Numbered from the stretch's first letter, positions 45,310-58,835 are shown. The stretch is 64,000 bases of DNA from Nitrospira sp. (GCA_018242665.1 JAFEBL010000001.1:1-64000); one strand, 5' to 3'. Notes: generated by a model not told the origin, from the letters alone. A program made the numbers and translations.

Positions 45310-46029
45310 TCACCCGCACACTCGCTTCAACACTTCCTGATAGGCCTCTTCGATCTTGCCCAAATCTTTCCGAAACCGATCCTTATCCATCGATTCCTTC
45401 GTAGTCTGATCCCAGAAGCGGCAGGTGTCAGGGGATACCTCATCGGCCAGAATCAGGCGATTGTGAAACACGCCGAACTCCAGCTTAAAATCCACCAACA
45501 ACATTCGGCGCTCTTTGAAAAATGGCGACAACACCGCATTGATCCTGTGCCCGAGCTCGCGCATTTCGCGCAGCACTGCCGGAGTGGCCACATTCAGCAG
45601 GCGGAGGTGATCATCGTTCACCAGTGGATCCCCCAACGCATCATCTTTATAGTACAACTCAATGATGGCCGGTTCGATCGTCGCCCCCTCCTTCAGCCCC
45701 AACCGCTTAGCCAAGCTGCCCGCCACCACGTTCCGGACCACGACCTCCACCGGTACAATGGTCACCTTCTTGGTGAGCATCTCGCGATCGCTCACCCGTT
45801 CAATGAAATGCGTGGCAACTCCGCGGTCTTCCAAAAGCTTGAACACCCGCTCAGAGACTTTGTTGTTGACCACACCTTTTTCAACGATGGTCCCACGTTT
45901 CTGAGCGTTAAAGGCTGTCGCATCATCTTTGAAATACTGCAACACCTGATCCGGCCGTTCGGTCGCGAAAATCTTCTTGGCCTTGCCCTCGTAAAGCATC
46001 GTGCCTGCCGGTTCGCCAGTCATCTTCAA
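45310..46029 (-). CDS. purC: SAICAR synthase
   Basis: 239 residues, normal length. It joins aspartate to CAIR with ATP. Family segments are clear: LYEGKAKKIFAT at the N-terminus, VEVVVRNVVAGSLAKRLG, and LLVDFKLEFG with LADEVSPDTCRFWD. It lies eight bases after the chlorite dismutase gene in the same run. Confidence 0.97.
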   Translation of the reverse strand: MKMTGEPAGTMLYEGKAKKIFATERPDQVLQYFKDDATAFNAQKRGTIVEKGVVNNKVSERVFKLLEDRGVATHFIERVSDREMLTKKVTIVPVEVVVRNVVAGSLAKRLGLKEGATIEPAIIELYYKDDALGDPLVNDDHLRLLNVATPAVLREMRELGHRINAVLSPFFKERRMLLVDFKLEFGVFHNRLILADEVSPDTCRFWDQTTKESMDKDRFRKDLGKIEEAYQEVLKRVCG

Positions 46030-46037
46030 TCCTCCAA

Positions 46038-46832
46038 CTACCGTGCGAACAATTCCAGAATGTCGTCCAGTGGTCTGATGGTGCCCAGCAACGTGGGATG
46101 CCCGAATCGCCGGTCATGGCGGTATTCTTTCACTTGTTCGAGCGCGCGGATTAATCCGTGAAAATCCTCCAGCTTGTCCGTCTCGAAATAGGTGATGAAG
46201 TCAAAATCGTCCAGGCCGCTGGAATGATATAGCTTCCGTTTCACGGTCTTGATGTAGGGCAGCGCCGCCCGCGTGTGTTCCTGCATCAAGGTGCCCTGGC
46301 TCACCTGATCGAGGGCCCACCAATCGGCGTCCTTTCGGATCGGTATCACGATCGCATAGGACTTGGTCCCGGCATCAGCTGACGCCTGTAATCCCTGCTT
46401 CAAATCGTCAGGAAAACCAGGCACGTACACCGCCGGTTTGGTCATCCCGTGGAGATAGCTCGTCGCAACCAGGTGACGCCCGAATCGGGTCCCCAGCAAG
46501 GACGCGAGAAATTGCTGCGTATCCGACATAGCATGGGCATGCACGCGGAACATCAGATCGGCGTGGTCCGAGAGTCCCCGCAGCAAATACGATTCGATCA
46601 CGATCGTCCGTGAAAACTGTTCGATCAGCCCTTTCACCTCAGCCACGGCAATAACCCGTGCTTCCCCGGGTAGGTCCCACCAGTCATGGTCCATCTGAAA
46701 GGCGGCAAACGTGCCAAACACACCGGGCTGCGTCAGCAAGGCCTCACGATCGGCCGCTCGAACCGGCAAGGCCATCGTCATAAGCAGCACGGCAGCACAG
46801 AGTGCCATTCGCACCAACGCTGTGAAGTTCAT
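46038..46832 (-). CDS. cld: Periplasmic chlorite dismutase
   Basis: 264 residues. A signal peptide (1-26, cut after PVRA) and a 238-residue mature part, the length I recall for the Nitrospira defluvii enzyme. It turns chlorite into chloride and O2 at a haem b. By alignment to that enzyme the haem ligand is His186 (MQEHTRAAL), the distal Arg is Arg199 (KTVKRKLYH) and Glu236 (QVKEYRH) supports the His; all are present. It is the long, pentameric type. Its ATG overlaps the purB stop (ATGA) and purC follows by eight bases, so it is translated inside the purine operon. Confidence 0.95.
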   Translation of the reverse strand: MNFTALVRMALCAAVLLMTMALPVRAADREALLTQPGVFGTFAAFQMDHDWWDLPGEARVIAVAEVKGLIEQFSRTIVIESYLLRGLSDHADLMFRVHAHAMSDTQQFLASLLGTRFGRHLVATSYLHGMTKPAVYVPGFPDDLKQGLQASADAGTKSYAIVIPIRKDADWWALDQVSQGTLMQEHTRAALPYIKTVKRKLYHSSGLDDFDFITYFETDKLEDFHGLIRALEQVKEYRHDRRFGHPTLLGTIRPLDDILELFAR

Positions 46833-48163
46833 TTCCGCCTCTTTCGGCGTCGCGCCGCCGGGATTGCACGGGCACCGAACACCCGACGAAACACCTGATC
46901 CAGATGCCGCAAATAGTACATCGGGTCGAAACAGGCCGTGATCTCAGTCGGCTTCAGATGGGTCGTGATGAACGGATCGCGCCGGACCAATTCCTGAAAT
47001 CCGACCCCGCCCTTCCAGGCCGTCATGGCATTGCGCTGCACCGCCTCATACGACTCTTTGCGCTGGGCGCCTTTGTCAATCAGCGCCAGCAGGAGTCGCT
47101 GGGAATACACCAGCCCGCCGGTCAGGTCGAGGTTCCGCTGCATCCGCTCGGGATACACGACCAGGTTCTTGATAAGGTCCGTCACGCGGGCCAGCATGTA
47201 ATCGACCAGAATGGTGCTGTCGGGCATGATCACCCGCTCCACCGAGGAGTGGCTGATATCGCGCTCATGCCAGAGGGCGACATTTTCCATCGCCGCCAGG
47301 CTGTTGCCGCGCACGAGCCGCGCCAGGCCGCACAGATTCTCCGAGGCGATCGGATTGCGCTTGTGCGGCATCGCCGAAGAGCCCTTCTGGCCCTCGGAAA
47401 AGTATTCTTCCGCCTCCAGCACTTCCGTCCGTTGCAGGTGGCGGATTTCCGTGGCGATTTTTTCGATGGTGGCCGCCAGCAACGCTAATGCGGAGGCATA
47501 GGCCGCATGGCGATCCCGCTGCACGATTTGGTTCGATACCGGATCGGATGCCAACCCCATTTTCGCGCAGACATACTCTTCAATTTCCGGCCCCTGATGA
47601 GCGAACGTTCCCATCGCGCCGGACAGTTTGCCGACAGCAATGTCCTTTCTGGCCGCTTGCAGCCGAGTCCGGTGCCGGCAGGCCTCTTCGTACCAGATCG
47701 CCAACTTGAACCCGAAGGACACCGGCTCGCCGTGGATACCGTGCGAACGGCCGACCATCACCGTATGGCGATGTTCCAGCGCGCGTTTTTTTAGTACGGC
47801 AATCAACTCATCGAGGTCTTCGAGAATCAGATCCAACGCTTCGGTCATTTGCACCGCCAGCGACGTATCCACGATATCCGACGAGGTCAGCCCCATGTGC
47901 AAAAACCGATGCTCAGGCCCGACGGACTGCATCAGCGATTCGAGAAACGCGATGACATCGTGTTTCGTCACCTTTTCGATTTCGGCGATACGCGCCACAT
48001 CGATCTTCGCTTTTTTGCGGATCTTGGCGCTCGTGCCACGCGGAATCTGTCCGGCGCGTTCAAATGCCGCGCAGGCCTGCAACTCGACTTCCAGCCAAAT
48101 CTCATACTTGTGTGTGAGATCCCAGATCGCGCTCATGCGAGGCCGGGTATATCGCTCAATCAT
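46829..48163 (-). CDS. purB: Adenylosuccinate lyase
   Basis: 444 residues. It acts twice in purine synthesis, splitting fumarate from SAICAR and from adenylosuccinate. The fumarase-superfamily signature GSSAMPHKRNPIASEN and the catalytic His region GRSHGIHGEP are visible. A short basic tail (ARRRKRRK) closes it. It overlaps cld by four bases. Confidence 0.97.
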   Translation of the reverse strand: MIERYTRPRMSAIWDLTHKYEIWLEVELQACAAFERAGQIPRGTSAKIRKKAKIDVARIAEIEKVTKHDVIAFLESLMQSVGPEHRFLHMGLTSSDIVDTSLAVQMTEALDLILEDLDELIAVLKKRALEHRHTVMVGRSHGIHGEPVSFGFKLAIWYEEACRHRTRLQAARKDIAVGKLSGAMGTFAHQGPEIEEYVCAKMGLASDPVSNQIVQRDRHAAYASALALLAATIEKIATEIRHLQRTEVLEAEEYFSEGQKGSSAMPHKRNPIASENLCGLARLVRGNSLAAMENVALWHERDISHSSVERVIMPDSTILVDYMLARVTDLIKNLVVYPERMQRNLDLTGGLVYSQRLLLALIDKGAQRKESYEAVQRNAMTAWKGGVGFQELVRRDPFITTHLKPTEITACFDPMYYLRHLDQVFRRVFGARAIPAARRRKRRK

Positions 48164-48239
48164 CTGTTCCTCGTTCTGCGTCGCTCGTAAATCGTCGTTC
48201 GTTCAGCAAGTCCGAAGGGAAGTCCCCGAGAAAATCGTG

Positions 48240-48707
48240 TCACGTGTCACGTGAACTGTCGTTGCCCACCACCGGCAACTCCGGAAACGCGCGTTTCCGT
48301 TCCAGCCGGCTATCCGACCCCAGCACCTTGTCGAGAATGCCGTTCACAAACTTGGAGGCTTCTTCATCGCCGAAGCTTTTCGCCAACTCGATCGCTTCGT
48401 TCAGCGTCACCTTGGCCGGCACTTCCGGCACATAGATCAATTCGAAACATCCTAGCCGCAGAATATTTCGGTCGATGATCGGCATGCGGCCGACTTTCCA
48501 ATTCGTCGCATAGGACCCAATGAGCGCATCCAGCTCCTTTGCATGGGTGCGAACGCCGGCGACCAGCCGTTCCGCAAAGGCCCGCAGTTCCTCGGTGAGG
48601 GGATACTGGACCCAGAAATCATCGAGCCATGGTCCAGCCTGGCCATGAATATCGTATTGAAAGAGAATTTGTACGGCCCGTTCCCGGGCTTGGTGTCGAG
48701 AGGCCAT
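48240..48707 (-). CDS. nusB: Transcription antitermination factor NusB
   Basis: 155 residues. All-helical NusB fold, with [16 protein letters not shown] at the N-terminus and [31 protein letters not shown] at the C-terminus (about 100-130). With NusE it binds boxA in rRNA leaders; a candidate boxA is at 3-21. It lies 13 bases after ribH, a common pairing. Confidence 0.95.
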   Translation of the reverse strand: MASRHQARERAVQILFQYDIHGQAGPWLDDFWVQYPLTEELRAFAERLVAGVRTHAKELDALIGSYATNWKVGRMPIIDRNILRLGCFELIYVPEVPAKVTLNEAIELAKSFGDEEASKFVNGILDKVLGSDSRLERKRAFPELPVVGNDSSRDT

Positions 48708-48720
48708 GGTGCCACGCCGG

Positions 48721-49272
48721 TCAGCGTTTCGACCTCGCTGCCGATCGCCCGGCCCGTCGAACGGGGACCACGGAGGATGGCGTGTCCCCGGTCACGTCCT
48801 TTTTGAGCAACCGCATCACATTGACCATTTCGATCGCCGTTTTGGCGGCATCGGCCCCGCGATTCAGCTTGTCCGGATCGGCCCGCTCGATCGCCTGCGC
48901 CACCGTGTCGGTCGTGAGCACGCCAAAGATGACCGGCACATTCGATTCCATAGAGGCCTGGAGAATGCCCCGGCTGACTTCGGCGCTGATGTATTCGAAA
49001 TGGGGGGTGTCGCCACGGATCACGGCACCGAGACAAATCACCGCATCGAACCGCCCGGACCGGGCCAGCTGTCGAGCCACCAAAGGAATTTCGAATGCAC
49101 CCGGCACCCGGACGACTTCAATGGCGTCGTCGGCCACCCCGGCCTTGCTCAAGGCCTTCACACATTCAGTCAACAACCGGCTGGTGACGAACTTATTAAA
49201 TTTGCTCGCCACGATCCCGACGGTCAGACCGGTCGCGTCTTGGGAGCCTTTGCGAAGCTTCATGGAATGCAA
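48721..49272 (-). CDS. ribH: 6,7-dimethyl-8-ribityllumazine synthase
   Basis: 183 residues. It joins the RibB product with the pyrimidine branch to make lumazine, the precursor of riboflavin. Signatures: [29 protein letters not shown], and [15 protein letters not shown]. The C-terminal tail (about 155-183) is basic and longer than usual. The start may be the ATG three codons in. It lies between ribBA and nusB. Confidence 0.95.
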   Translation of the reverse strand: MHSMKLRKGSQDATGLTVGIVASKFNKFVTSRLLTECVKALSKAGVADDAIEVVRVPGAFEIPLVARQLARSGRFDAVICLGAVIRGDTPHFEYISAEVSRGILQASMESNVPVIFGVLTTDTVAQAIERADPDKLNRGADAAKTAIEMVNVMRLLKKDVTGDTPSSVVPVRRAGRSAARSKR

Positions 49273-49419
49273 TACCGAGTCAGATGATTCCTGGAATCTG
49301 CGTGTGCCGAAGAAAGAGACGGATCATACCTGGAAACGCCTCCAAATGGCTACACGTTTCAGGCCGCTGCGGTATCATGTTCCGACAACGCGCGGCCAGA
49401 CCGAGGCGCCACAACGAGA

Positions 49420-50628
49420 CTAGACTTTTTTCAGCAGGTGGCCGAGTTTGGCTTTTTTCGTGCGGAGATATTTTTCATTATCGGCGCGTGGAGGAATTTC
49501 GATCGGCACCCGTTCGACGACCTTGAGCCCGTATCCTTCGATGCCGACAATCTTGCGCGGGTTGTTCGTAATCAAGCGGATCTTATGCAGCCCGAGTTGC
49601 ACCAGGATCTGTGCGCCGACGCCATAGTCACGCAGGTCCGCCTTGAATCCGAGCTGAAGGTTCGCCTCCACGGTGTCGCTTCCGGAATCCTGTAAACCGT
49701 ACGCCCGGATTTTGTTCAGCAAGCCGATCCCGCGCCCCTCTTGGTTGAGATAGAGCAGGACTCCGCGGCCGTCCTTTTCGATGATTTCCATCGCACGATG
49801 CAGCTGCTCGCGGCAATCACATCGCAACGACCCCAACACATCCGCGGTCAGACAGCCGGAATGGACCCGCACGAGCATGGGCGTATCTGCATCCACCTTG
49901 CCCTTCACGAGCGCAATATGGGTGGCCCCGTCGATGTCGTTCTCGAAGGCAATCGCTTCAAAATCACCGAACGTCGTTGGCAGGAACGCGCTAGCTGCCC
50001 GCCGCACGAAGGTCTCGCGATGCATCCGGTACTCGATCAAGGCCTTGATCGTCACCATTTTCAACTTATGGCGCTTGGCAAACTTGGTCAATTCGGGCAC
50101 GCGGGCCATCGTGCCGTCCTCGTTCATAATTTCGCAGATGACGCCAGCGGGATAGAGCCCAGCCAGCCGGGCGAGATCCACCGACCCCTCCGTCTGTCCC
50201 GCACGCCGGAGGACCCCCCCCACTTGCGCCTTGAGGGGAAAGATGTGGCCTGGGCGCGCCAGATCGGCCGGAGAACACCGGGGATCGATGGCGACATGTA
50301 TGGTCGTGGCGCGATCGGCCGCCGAAATGCCGGTAGTAATGCCTTTACGAGCGTCGATCGAAACCGTAAACGCCGTCCCGAACGTGGCCGTATTCTCGGC
50401 CGCTTGCGGTGCCAGTTGCAGCTCTTCAACCCGTTCCGGTGTCAGCGCCAGGCAAATCAACCCCCGCGCATGTTTGGCCATGAAGTTGACGGCGTGCGGC
50501 GTGACTTTCCCGGCCGCCATCACCAGATCGCCCTCGTTCTCGCGATCCTCATCGTCGACGAGGATAATAAACTTCCCTTTTTTGATGTCCTTGATCGCGT
50601 CTTCGATTGAATTGAACGGTGTCGCCAT
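49420..50628 (-). CDS. ribBA: Bifunctional DHBP synthase / GTP cyclohydrolase II
   Basis: 402 residues. N-terminal 3,4-dihydroxy-2-butanone-4-phosphate synthase (about 1-200; [15 protein letters not shown]) and C-terminal GTP cyclohydrolase II (about 205-402) with the zinc cysteines in [20 protein letters not shown] and NQEGRGIGL. It feeds both branches of riboflavin synthesis. It heads the ribBA-ribH-nusB run; I find no FMN riboswitch in the 66 bases upstream. Confidence 0.96.
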   Translation of the reverse strand: MATPFNSIEDAIKDIKKGKFIILVDDEDRENEGDLVMAAGKVTPHAVNFMAKHARGLICLALTPERVEELQLAPQAAENTATFGTAFTVSIDARKGITTGISAADRATTIHVAIDPRCSPADLARPGHIFPLKAQVGGVLRRAGQTEGSVDLARLAGLYPAGVICEIMNEDGTMARVPELTKFAKRHKLKMVTIKALIEYRMHRETFVRRAASAFLPTTFGDFEAIAFENDIDGATHIALVKGKVDADTPMLVRVHSGCLTADVLGSLRCDCREQLHRAMEIIEKDGRGVLLYLNQEGRGIGLLNKIRAYGLQDSGSDTVEANLQLGFKADLRDYGVGAQILVQLGLHKIRLITNNPRKIVGIEGYGLKVVERVPIEIPPRADNEKYLRTKKAKLGHLLKKV

Positions 50629-50694
50629 ATTCCCCCGAATGTCTATGGACCGGCCCGCACGGTGGCCCAGCTAACTCTTTTCAAACCGCCCCTG

Positions 50695-51924
50695 TCAACG
50701 GGAAAAACCGCCGGCATTGGGCGCCGGTGCGATGCCAGGAGCGCCCCACCTCAGGACAGGGCTGACGGTCATCGCCGCGATCACGCTGGCCGCCGCTAAG
50801 CCCGCAAACCCGAACACAAACGTCCCCGTTCCCTCCCGTAAGATCCCGAATCCCATCGGCACCAGAAACCCACCGATTCCGCCGGCCGCCCCCACCAAAC
50901 CAGACGCGAGGCCGATCTCCTTCGGAAACCAATCCGACACGATCTGAAAAATCACACCGTTCCCGAACCCCATGACCGCAATCGTCACGACCAAGAGTGT
51001 CAAAGCCCAGGGCAGCGCAGGCAGTGATCCGGCGAGAGCCGTGATCAGCGCCAGCACCACGAAGACACCTGCCAGAACCGGCACCCCGCCCCATCGATCC
51101 GCAACTGCCCCTCCAACAGGGCGGATCACGCTCCCCACCAATCCACAGAGCGCGGCCATGGCACCGGCGACAATCGGATCGCTGCCATAGTGATCGTGCA
51201 AGAGGACCGGAAGAAAACTGGTCAGCCCGACGAACCCGCCGAAGGTAATCGCGTACACCAGACACAACCACGACACCGATCGCACATGCATCATGCCCCA
51301 AGCCGCGTGCCACCAAGCTCCCCCTGCAGTAGAACCGGCCCGAGCGGCTTCCCGGACTACAAACGCAAACAGACCGAAGACCAGCACCACCGGCAGCACC
51401 AGGATTCCGCAGGCCCCGTGCCATCCCACGGCCAACTCCCACCGTGGCGCCAACAACAGGATCAATACCGTCCCGATATTGCCTGACGCCACCAGCCCCA
51501 AGACCAGACCTTGATGAGCCGCAGGATAGACTCGACCGGCAACCGGCATGGCGACCGCAAAACTCGCCCCGCCGGCACCGAGGAGCAGCGCAATGCCGAG
51601 CAATTCCCCATAACTCCTGCCACCAAGCGCGGCCCAAAGAATCGCGATCAGCTCAAGCCCGAGCACAAACAATCCGGTTCGCTTGGCGCCAAACCAATCA
51701 CACGACCATCCGGCGAAGATACGCAGTATCGCCCCGCTCAACAGCGGCAACGCAACCAGCATGCCCTGTTGGGCGGCGGTGAGATGTAACGATTCCCCGA
51801 TCGCCACCGCCAACGCGCCAAGCAGCAACCACACCATGAAACTCACGGTCAGGTGCAACCAGGCGCCGAGCAACGTTGGCCAATGCCCGCTGCGGAGGGC
51901 TGTAGTGATGGACCTCAGACTCAT
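50695..51924 (-). CDS. NarK-type nitrate/nitrite porter (MFS, NNP family)
   Basis: 409 residues with about 12 membrane helices. The NNP signature is clear in helix 5 (GAGGASFAVAMPVAGRVYP and HQGLVLGLVASGNIG). The two anion-binding arginines of NarK correspond to Arg68 (GAILRIFAG) and Arg268 (SVIRPVGGAVADR). It should move nitrite or nitrate across the inner membrane, which suits a nitrite oxidiser. The start at MSLRSITTALRSG leaves out 17 upstream residues. Confidence 0.85.
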   Translation of the reverse strand: MSLRSITTALRSGHWPTLLGAWLHLTVSFMVWLLLGALAVAIGESLHLTAAQQGMLVALPLLSGAILRIFAGWSCDWFGAKRTGLFVLGLELIAILWAALGGRSYGELLGIALLLGAGGASFAVAMPVAGRVYPAAHQGLVLGLVASGNIGTVLILLLAPRWELAVGWHGACGILVLPVVLVFGLFAFVVREAARAGSTAGGAWWHAAWGMMHVRSVSWLCLVYAITFGGFVGLTSFLPVLLHDHYGSDPIVAGAMAALCGLVGSVIRPVGGAVADRWGGVPVLAGVFVVLALITALAGSLPALPWALTLLVVTIAVMGFGNGVIFQIVSDWFPKEIGLASGLVGAAGGIGGFLVPMGFGILREGTGTFVFGFAGLAAASVIAAMTVSPVLRWGAPGIAPAPNAGGFSR

Positions 51925-52123
51925 GGCGACGAAATCTCTGGCACCGGCGGTTTCAATCGGAACACATGGCCGCACTTACGATGCCACGCACTATACGAGC
52001 CGTTCTTTCGGAGACGCAAGGGAACCAGAAAGCCTTCGACACGCACCTAGTTGCCTGACGCTCGACATCTGGTATAGTCAGCCTCTGTAGAATCACCCGC
52101 ACGACACCACGAAGCAACGCACC

Positions 52124-53140
52124 ATGGCACGGTCAAAACACAAAAAGAATGCCGACCTCGACGAGGGGCAGGACGACGAGGCGCTCGAGCCGGAAGTCCT
52201 GGAGCCCACGGACGAGGAGGTCACGGAGGAACATGAGGCGGCAGACAGGCAGCCATCGAAGGCGCCACAGTCCGCCCCACTCAGCACGTCCCTGGTCCCT
52301 GTCACCACCCTGCAGCAATACCTGACGGAAATTCGTCGTTACCCCTATCTCAGCAAAGAGGAAGAGTTACGGCTCTTCGAGGAATACCAGCTGCGCGGGA
52401 GCCGTGATGCAGCGATGAAGCTCATTCTGGCCAATCTCCGGGTGTCGGTCTCCATCGCGTCCGAATACCTGCACACGGGCGCCGACCATATGGACCTGAT
52501 CCAGGAAGGGAACGTCGGCCTCCTGCAGGCGATCAAGAAATTCGACCCGACGAAAAACGTGCGCTTCTACGCCTACGCGGCCTGGTGGTCCAGGGCCTAC
52601 ATCCTCCGCTACCTGCTGAACACCTATCGCTTGATCAAGGTCGGCACCACGCAGGATCAACGCAAACTCTTCTACAACCTGAAAAAGGAAAAGGCCAAAC
52701 TGGAACGGGAGGGATTTTCCCCGGACAGCAAACTCCTGGCGGACCGCCTCAACGTGCGTGAACGCGACGTGATCGAAATGGATCAGCGGCTGGGCAGTTG
52801 GGAATTGTCCCTCGACCAGCCCATCGGCCAGGAACATGACGGCACGCTGATGGATATCCTGCCTGGGCATGAGCAACCCGCGGACGAAAAACTGGCCGAT
52901 ACCCAACTCAAGGCATTATTCCGCAAGAAACTGGCCGAATTCACCAAGACGCTCGACGAGCGCGAGGAAGACATCCTCCGCAATCGCATTCTCTCTGAGA
53001 CTCCCCTCACGCTGGAAGACATGGGCGCCAAGTATGGCATCACCAAGGAGCGGACCAGGCAGCTGGAGGCGCGCATCATCAAACGCCTTCGTGATTTCAT
53101 CAAAAAGGATGTGAAGGACTTTGACCGTCTGCGGATGTGA
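52124..53140 (+). CDS. rpoH: RpoH-type (sigma-32-like) RNA polymerase sigma factor
   Basis: 338 residues. An acidic N-terminal extension (1-55) precedes region 1.2/2 (LILANLRVSVSIASEY, HMDLIQEGNVGLLQAIKKFDP, FYAYAAWWSRAYI). The RpoH-box-like QRKLFYNLKKEKAKL follows, then region 4 with the helix-turn-helix (TLEDMGAKYGITKERTRQLEARI). The box marks the heat-shock sigma group. groES/groEL start 1.8 kb downstream in the same direction. Family placement is firm, the gene name likely. Confidence 0.85.
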   Translation: MARSKHKKNADLDEGQDDEALEPEVLEPTDEEVTEEHEAADRQPSKAPQSAPLSTSLVPVTTLQQYLTEIRRYPYLSKEEELRLFEEYQLRGSRDAAMKLILANLRVSVSIASEYLHTGADHMDLIQEGNVGLLQAIKKFDPTKNVRFYAYAAWWSRAYILRYLLNTYRLIKVGTTQDQRKLFYNLKKEKAKLEREGFSPDSKLLADRLNVRERDVIEMDQRLGSWELSLDQPIGQEHDGTLMDILPGHEQPADEKLADTQLKALFRKKLAEFTKTLDEREEDILRNRILSETPLTLEDMGAKYGITKERTRQLEARIIKRLRDFIKKDVKDFDRLRM

Positions 53141-54680
53141 GGCGAGGCGGCACGGGAAGAGTGGCGTCGCCGGCCTCGTGCTTGCGATGCTGCTTGCCCT
53201 CCTTAGTCCTCTCCTTGGTGCTGCCGCCTCCACGATCACGCTGGAAAATGCCCGCCCCGGACAATCCGACTGGATCCTGACCGATCCCGCCGACCATGAA
53301 GTCGAGGGCTATGCCTCCGCCACCAGCATCGATCGGGGCGAGCAGGTACGCTTCTACATTCACAGCACCGATCCCGCGGTGACGATCGCCATCTACCGCA
53401 TGGGCTGGTATGGAGGTAGCGGCGCACGGTTGGTTCGCAGCGGCATCACGATCCCGGGGGTCCGGCAACCCATGCCCATCGCCGATCCGATCAGCGGACT
53501 GATCGAATGCGACTGGCAGGTGTCCTATACACTGACGACGGCATCCCACGACCGGACTGACTGGCTCAGCGGGGTCTATCTCGCCAAGCTGACCGGATCC
53601 AGCAGCGGGAAACAAAGTTACATCATCTTTGTCATCAGGGAGGACGACCGACCCGCCGATTTCCTGTTTCAATCCAGCGTCACCACATTTCAGGCCTACA
53701 ACAATTGGGGCGGCAAATCGACCTATCCGTCCAACAGTCAGGACGAACGATGGGCTCGCAAGGTCTCCTTCAATCGTCCCTATGCCCGGAGCCAACATCC
53801 GCGCGGTGGCAGCGGGCTCGGCGCCGGGGAATTTCTCACCGCGATGTCGATCCACCCCACCCGTACGCTTTCCACCGCCGGCTGGGAGTACAACATGGTG
53901 CGCTGGTTAGAGCGCCAGGGATACGACGTGACCTATAGCACCGACATCGACACCCACCGCAGGACGGATTTCTGGAAAGGTCATCGAGCCTGGCTATCAG
54001 TCGGCCACGATGAATATTGGTCACAGGACATGCGACGCCATGTCGAAGCCGCGCGCGACCAGGGAATCGGCCTCGGCTTCTTTTCAGCCAATACCTGCTA
54101 CTGGCAGATCAGACTGGAGCCCAGCCCACTCACGGGCGAGCCGAACCGGACGATGGTGAGTTATAAAGAAGTGGCCCTGCAGGAAGACCCTCTGGCCCTG
54201 GACAGCGATCCTTCGAACGATCACCTGATCACCGTGCAGTGGCGTGAACCGCCCGTGAATCGCCCTGAGCATCAATTGCTGGGCGTGATGTTCGAGACCG
54301 TGCCCGCCGATGGAGACATCCTGGTCACCCAGCCTTCGCATCCCCTGTTCGAAGGCGTCAATTTGCCGCCAGACCACCGCCTCCCCGGCCTTTTAGGGTA
54401 CGAAATCGACCGGGCCTTCCCAGACGGCCCTCCCGGCCTGACCGTCCTGGCACATTCGCCCTTCGCACGGGATGGAACGACCGTTTATGGCGATATGACG
54501 CTCTACCAGGCGCCTGGGGGGGGCCTGGTGTTCGCGGCGGGGACCATCCAATGGAGCTGGGGACTCGACGACTACAATGCCCCATCGTTACGAACCGCCC
54601 GCTCCAGCGAGGCAGCGCGGCACATCACCGCCAAGGTGCTCACACTCCTTATTGGCAACGCCCTTCCGGCCCTCCCATAG
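53121..54680 (+). CDS. Exported N,N-dimethylformamidase-beta-like protein
   Basis: 519 residues. A hydrophobic signal (about 13-37) then a two-part protein that resembles the large-subunit C-terminal domain of N,N-dimethylformamidase (FQAYNNWGGKSTYP, WLSVGHDEYWSQDMRRHV, NTCYWQIRLE). Such domains also occur in proteins of unknown substrate, so amidase activity is only a guess. The start is uncertain: a TTG at 53121 overlaps rpoH by 20 bases; later GTG starts nearer the signal are possible. Confidence 0.75.
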   Translation: MTVCGCEARRHGKSGVAGLVLAMLLALLSPLLGAAASTITLENARPGQSDWILTDPADHEVEGYASATSIDRGEQVRFYIHSTDPAVTIAIYRMGWYGGSGARLVRSGITIPGVRQPMPIADPISGLIECDWQVSYTLTTASHDRTDWLSGVYLAKLTGSSSGKQSYIIFVIREDDRPADFLFQSSVTTFQAYNNWGGKSTYPSNSQDERWARKVSFNRPYARSQHPRGGSGLGAGEFLTAMSIHPTRTLSTAGWEYNMVRWLERQGYDVTYSTDIDTHRRTDFWKGHRAWLSVGHDEYWSQDMRRHVEAARDQGIGLGFFSANTCYWQIRLEPSPLTGEPNRTMVSYKEVALQEDPLALDSDPSNDHLITVQWREPPVNRPEHQLLGVMFETVPADGDILVTQPSHPLFEGVNLPPDHRLPGLLGYEIDRAFPDGPPGLTVLAHSPFARDGTTVYGDMTLYQAPGGGLVFAAGTIQWSWGLDDYNAPSLRTARSSEAARHITAKVLTLLIGNALPALP

Positions 54681-54827
54681 CTGGGCGGCAGGTTCCCTCT
54701 GAGGTCCCCACCTGTTCTCCTCAACCCGCCATGGTGGAAGCTTTCCCAGCCCGGATAGCGAAGAATCAACAACTTACGCGACACTTTCCCATTGCTTCCG
54801 TGGGGAGAATAATTTTATAGTCCATCC

Positions 54828-54856
54828 ATTGACTTGCCTCTTCCGGGCGCTATCTA
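54828..54856 (+). promoter_or_regulatory. groES: Candidate heat-shock or housekeeping promoter of groESL
   Basis: ATTGAC (54828-54833), 14 bases, CGCTATCTA (54848-54856) fits a sigma-32 promoter reasonably (CTTGAA and CCCCATnTA). The same stretch read as sigma-70 gives TTGACT and TATCTA with 16 bases between. An A/T-rich tract lies upstream. No CIRCE inverted repeat was found before groES. Confidence 0.4.
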
Positions 54857-54970
54857 TGTGTCGAGTTTTCTGCAGGTCGCCCTTGCAGTAACACGTCAGA
54901 GCTGAATTTCCAGCTTTCACACTGTACATCAGGGCCGAGACGCTCATTACATCTAAGAGGAGGATTGGGT

Positions 54971-55273
54971 ATGGCTACGGAATCGAAGGAAAAGAAGTCG
55001 ACGGCTGCGAAGAATTTCCAGCCTTTGGGTGATCGCCTGTTCGTCACCTACACGGAGGAAATGGAACGCACCGCCGGCGGAATCTACGTGCCTGATTCCG
55101 CGAAGGAAAAGCCGCAACGGGGCATCGTGCAGGCCATCGGCAAAAAGGTCGAGAACATCAAGGTCGGCGACCAAGTGTTGTTCGATAAGTATTCCGGCAG
55201 CAAGCTGCGCATCGAAGACGAAGAGTGCCTTATCCTCAAGGAAGAAGATATCCTGGGCATCTTCACCCACTGA
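54971..55273 (+). CDS. groES: Co-chaperonin GroES
   Basis: 100 residues, a normal GroES with a short Lys/Ser-rich extension (about 1-13). The mobile loop (ERTAGGIYVPDSAKEKP) and roof region are present. It caps the GroEL ring. AGGAGG seven bases upstream marks the ATG; an in-frame TTG two codons earlier is rejected. groEL follows 50 bases later. Confidence 0.97.
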   Translation: MATESKEKKSTAAKNFQPLGDRLFVTYTEEMERTAGGIYVPDSAKEKPQRGIVQAIGKKVENIKVGDQVLFDKYSGSKLRIEDEECLILKEEDILGIFTH

Positions 55274-55311
55274 TCCCACTCACCCGACTCACACGATTAT
55301 CTGACGATTAA

Positions 55312-58775
<3,464 letters not shown>

Positions 58776-58783
58776 GGCGCCGC

Positions 58784-58812
58784 ATTATACTGGCGCAATT
58801 CTTCCGGTACAA
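58784..58812 (-). promoter_or_regulatory. Promoter of the leftward GlnE-like gene
   Basis: On the minus strand TTGTAC (complement of 58807-58812), 17 bases, then a perfect TATAAT (complement of 58784-58789). ATG follows eight bases later, so the message is nearly leaderless. Confidence 0.55.
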
Positions 58813-58835
58813 CGAGACCGCCTTCGCGGTATACT
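58807..58835 (+). promoter_or_regulatory. Weak promoter of the rightward ACT-GlnE gene, sharing the -35 site
   Basis: GTACAA (58807-58812), 17 bases, TATACT (58830-58835); ATG lies 11 bases on. The -35 is a poor match, and the same six bases serve the opposite promoter. Confidence 0.35.

Noticed and set aside
50629-50694. FMN riboswitch before ribBA
   Set aside because: The gap is only 66 bases and lacks the conserved riboswitch blocks.
54681-54970. CIRCE element before groES
   Set aside because: No TTAGCACTC/GAGTGCTAA pair is present in the interval.
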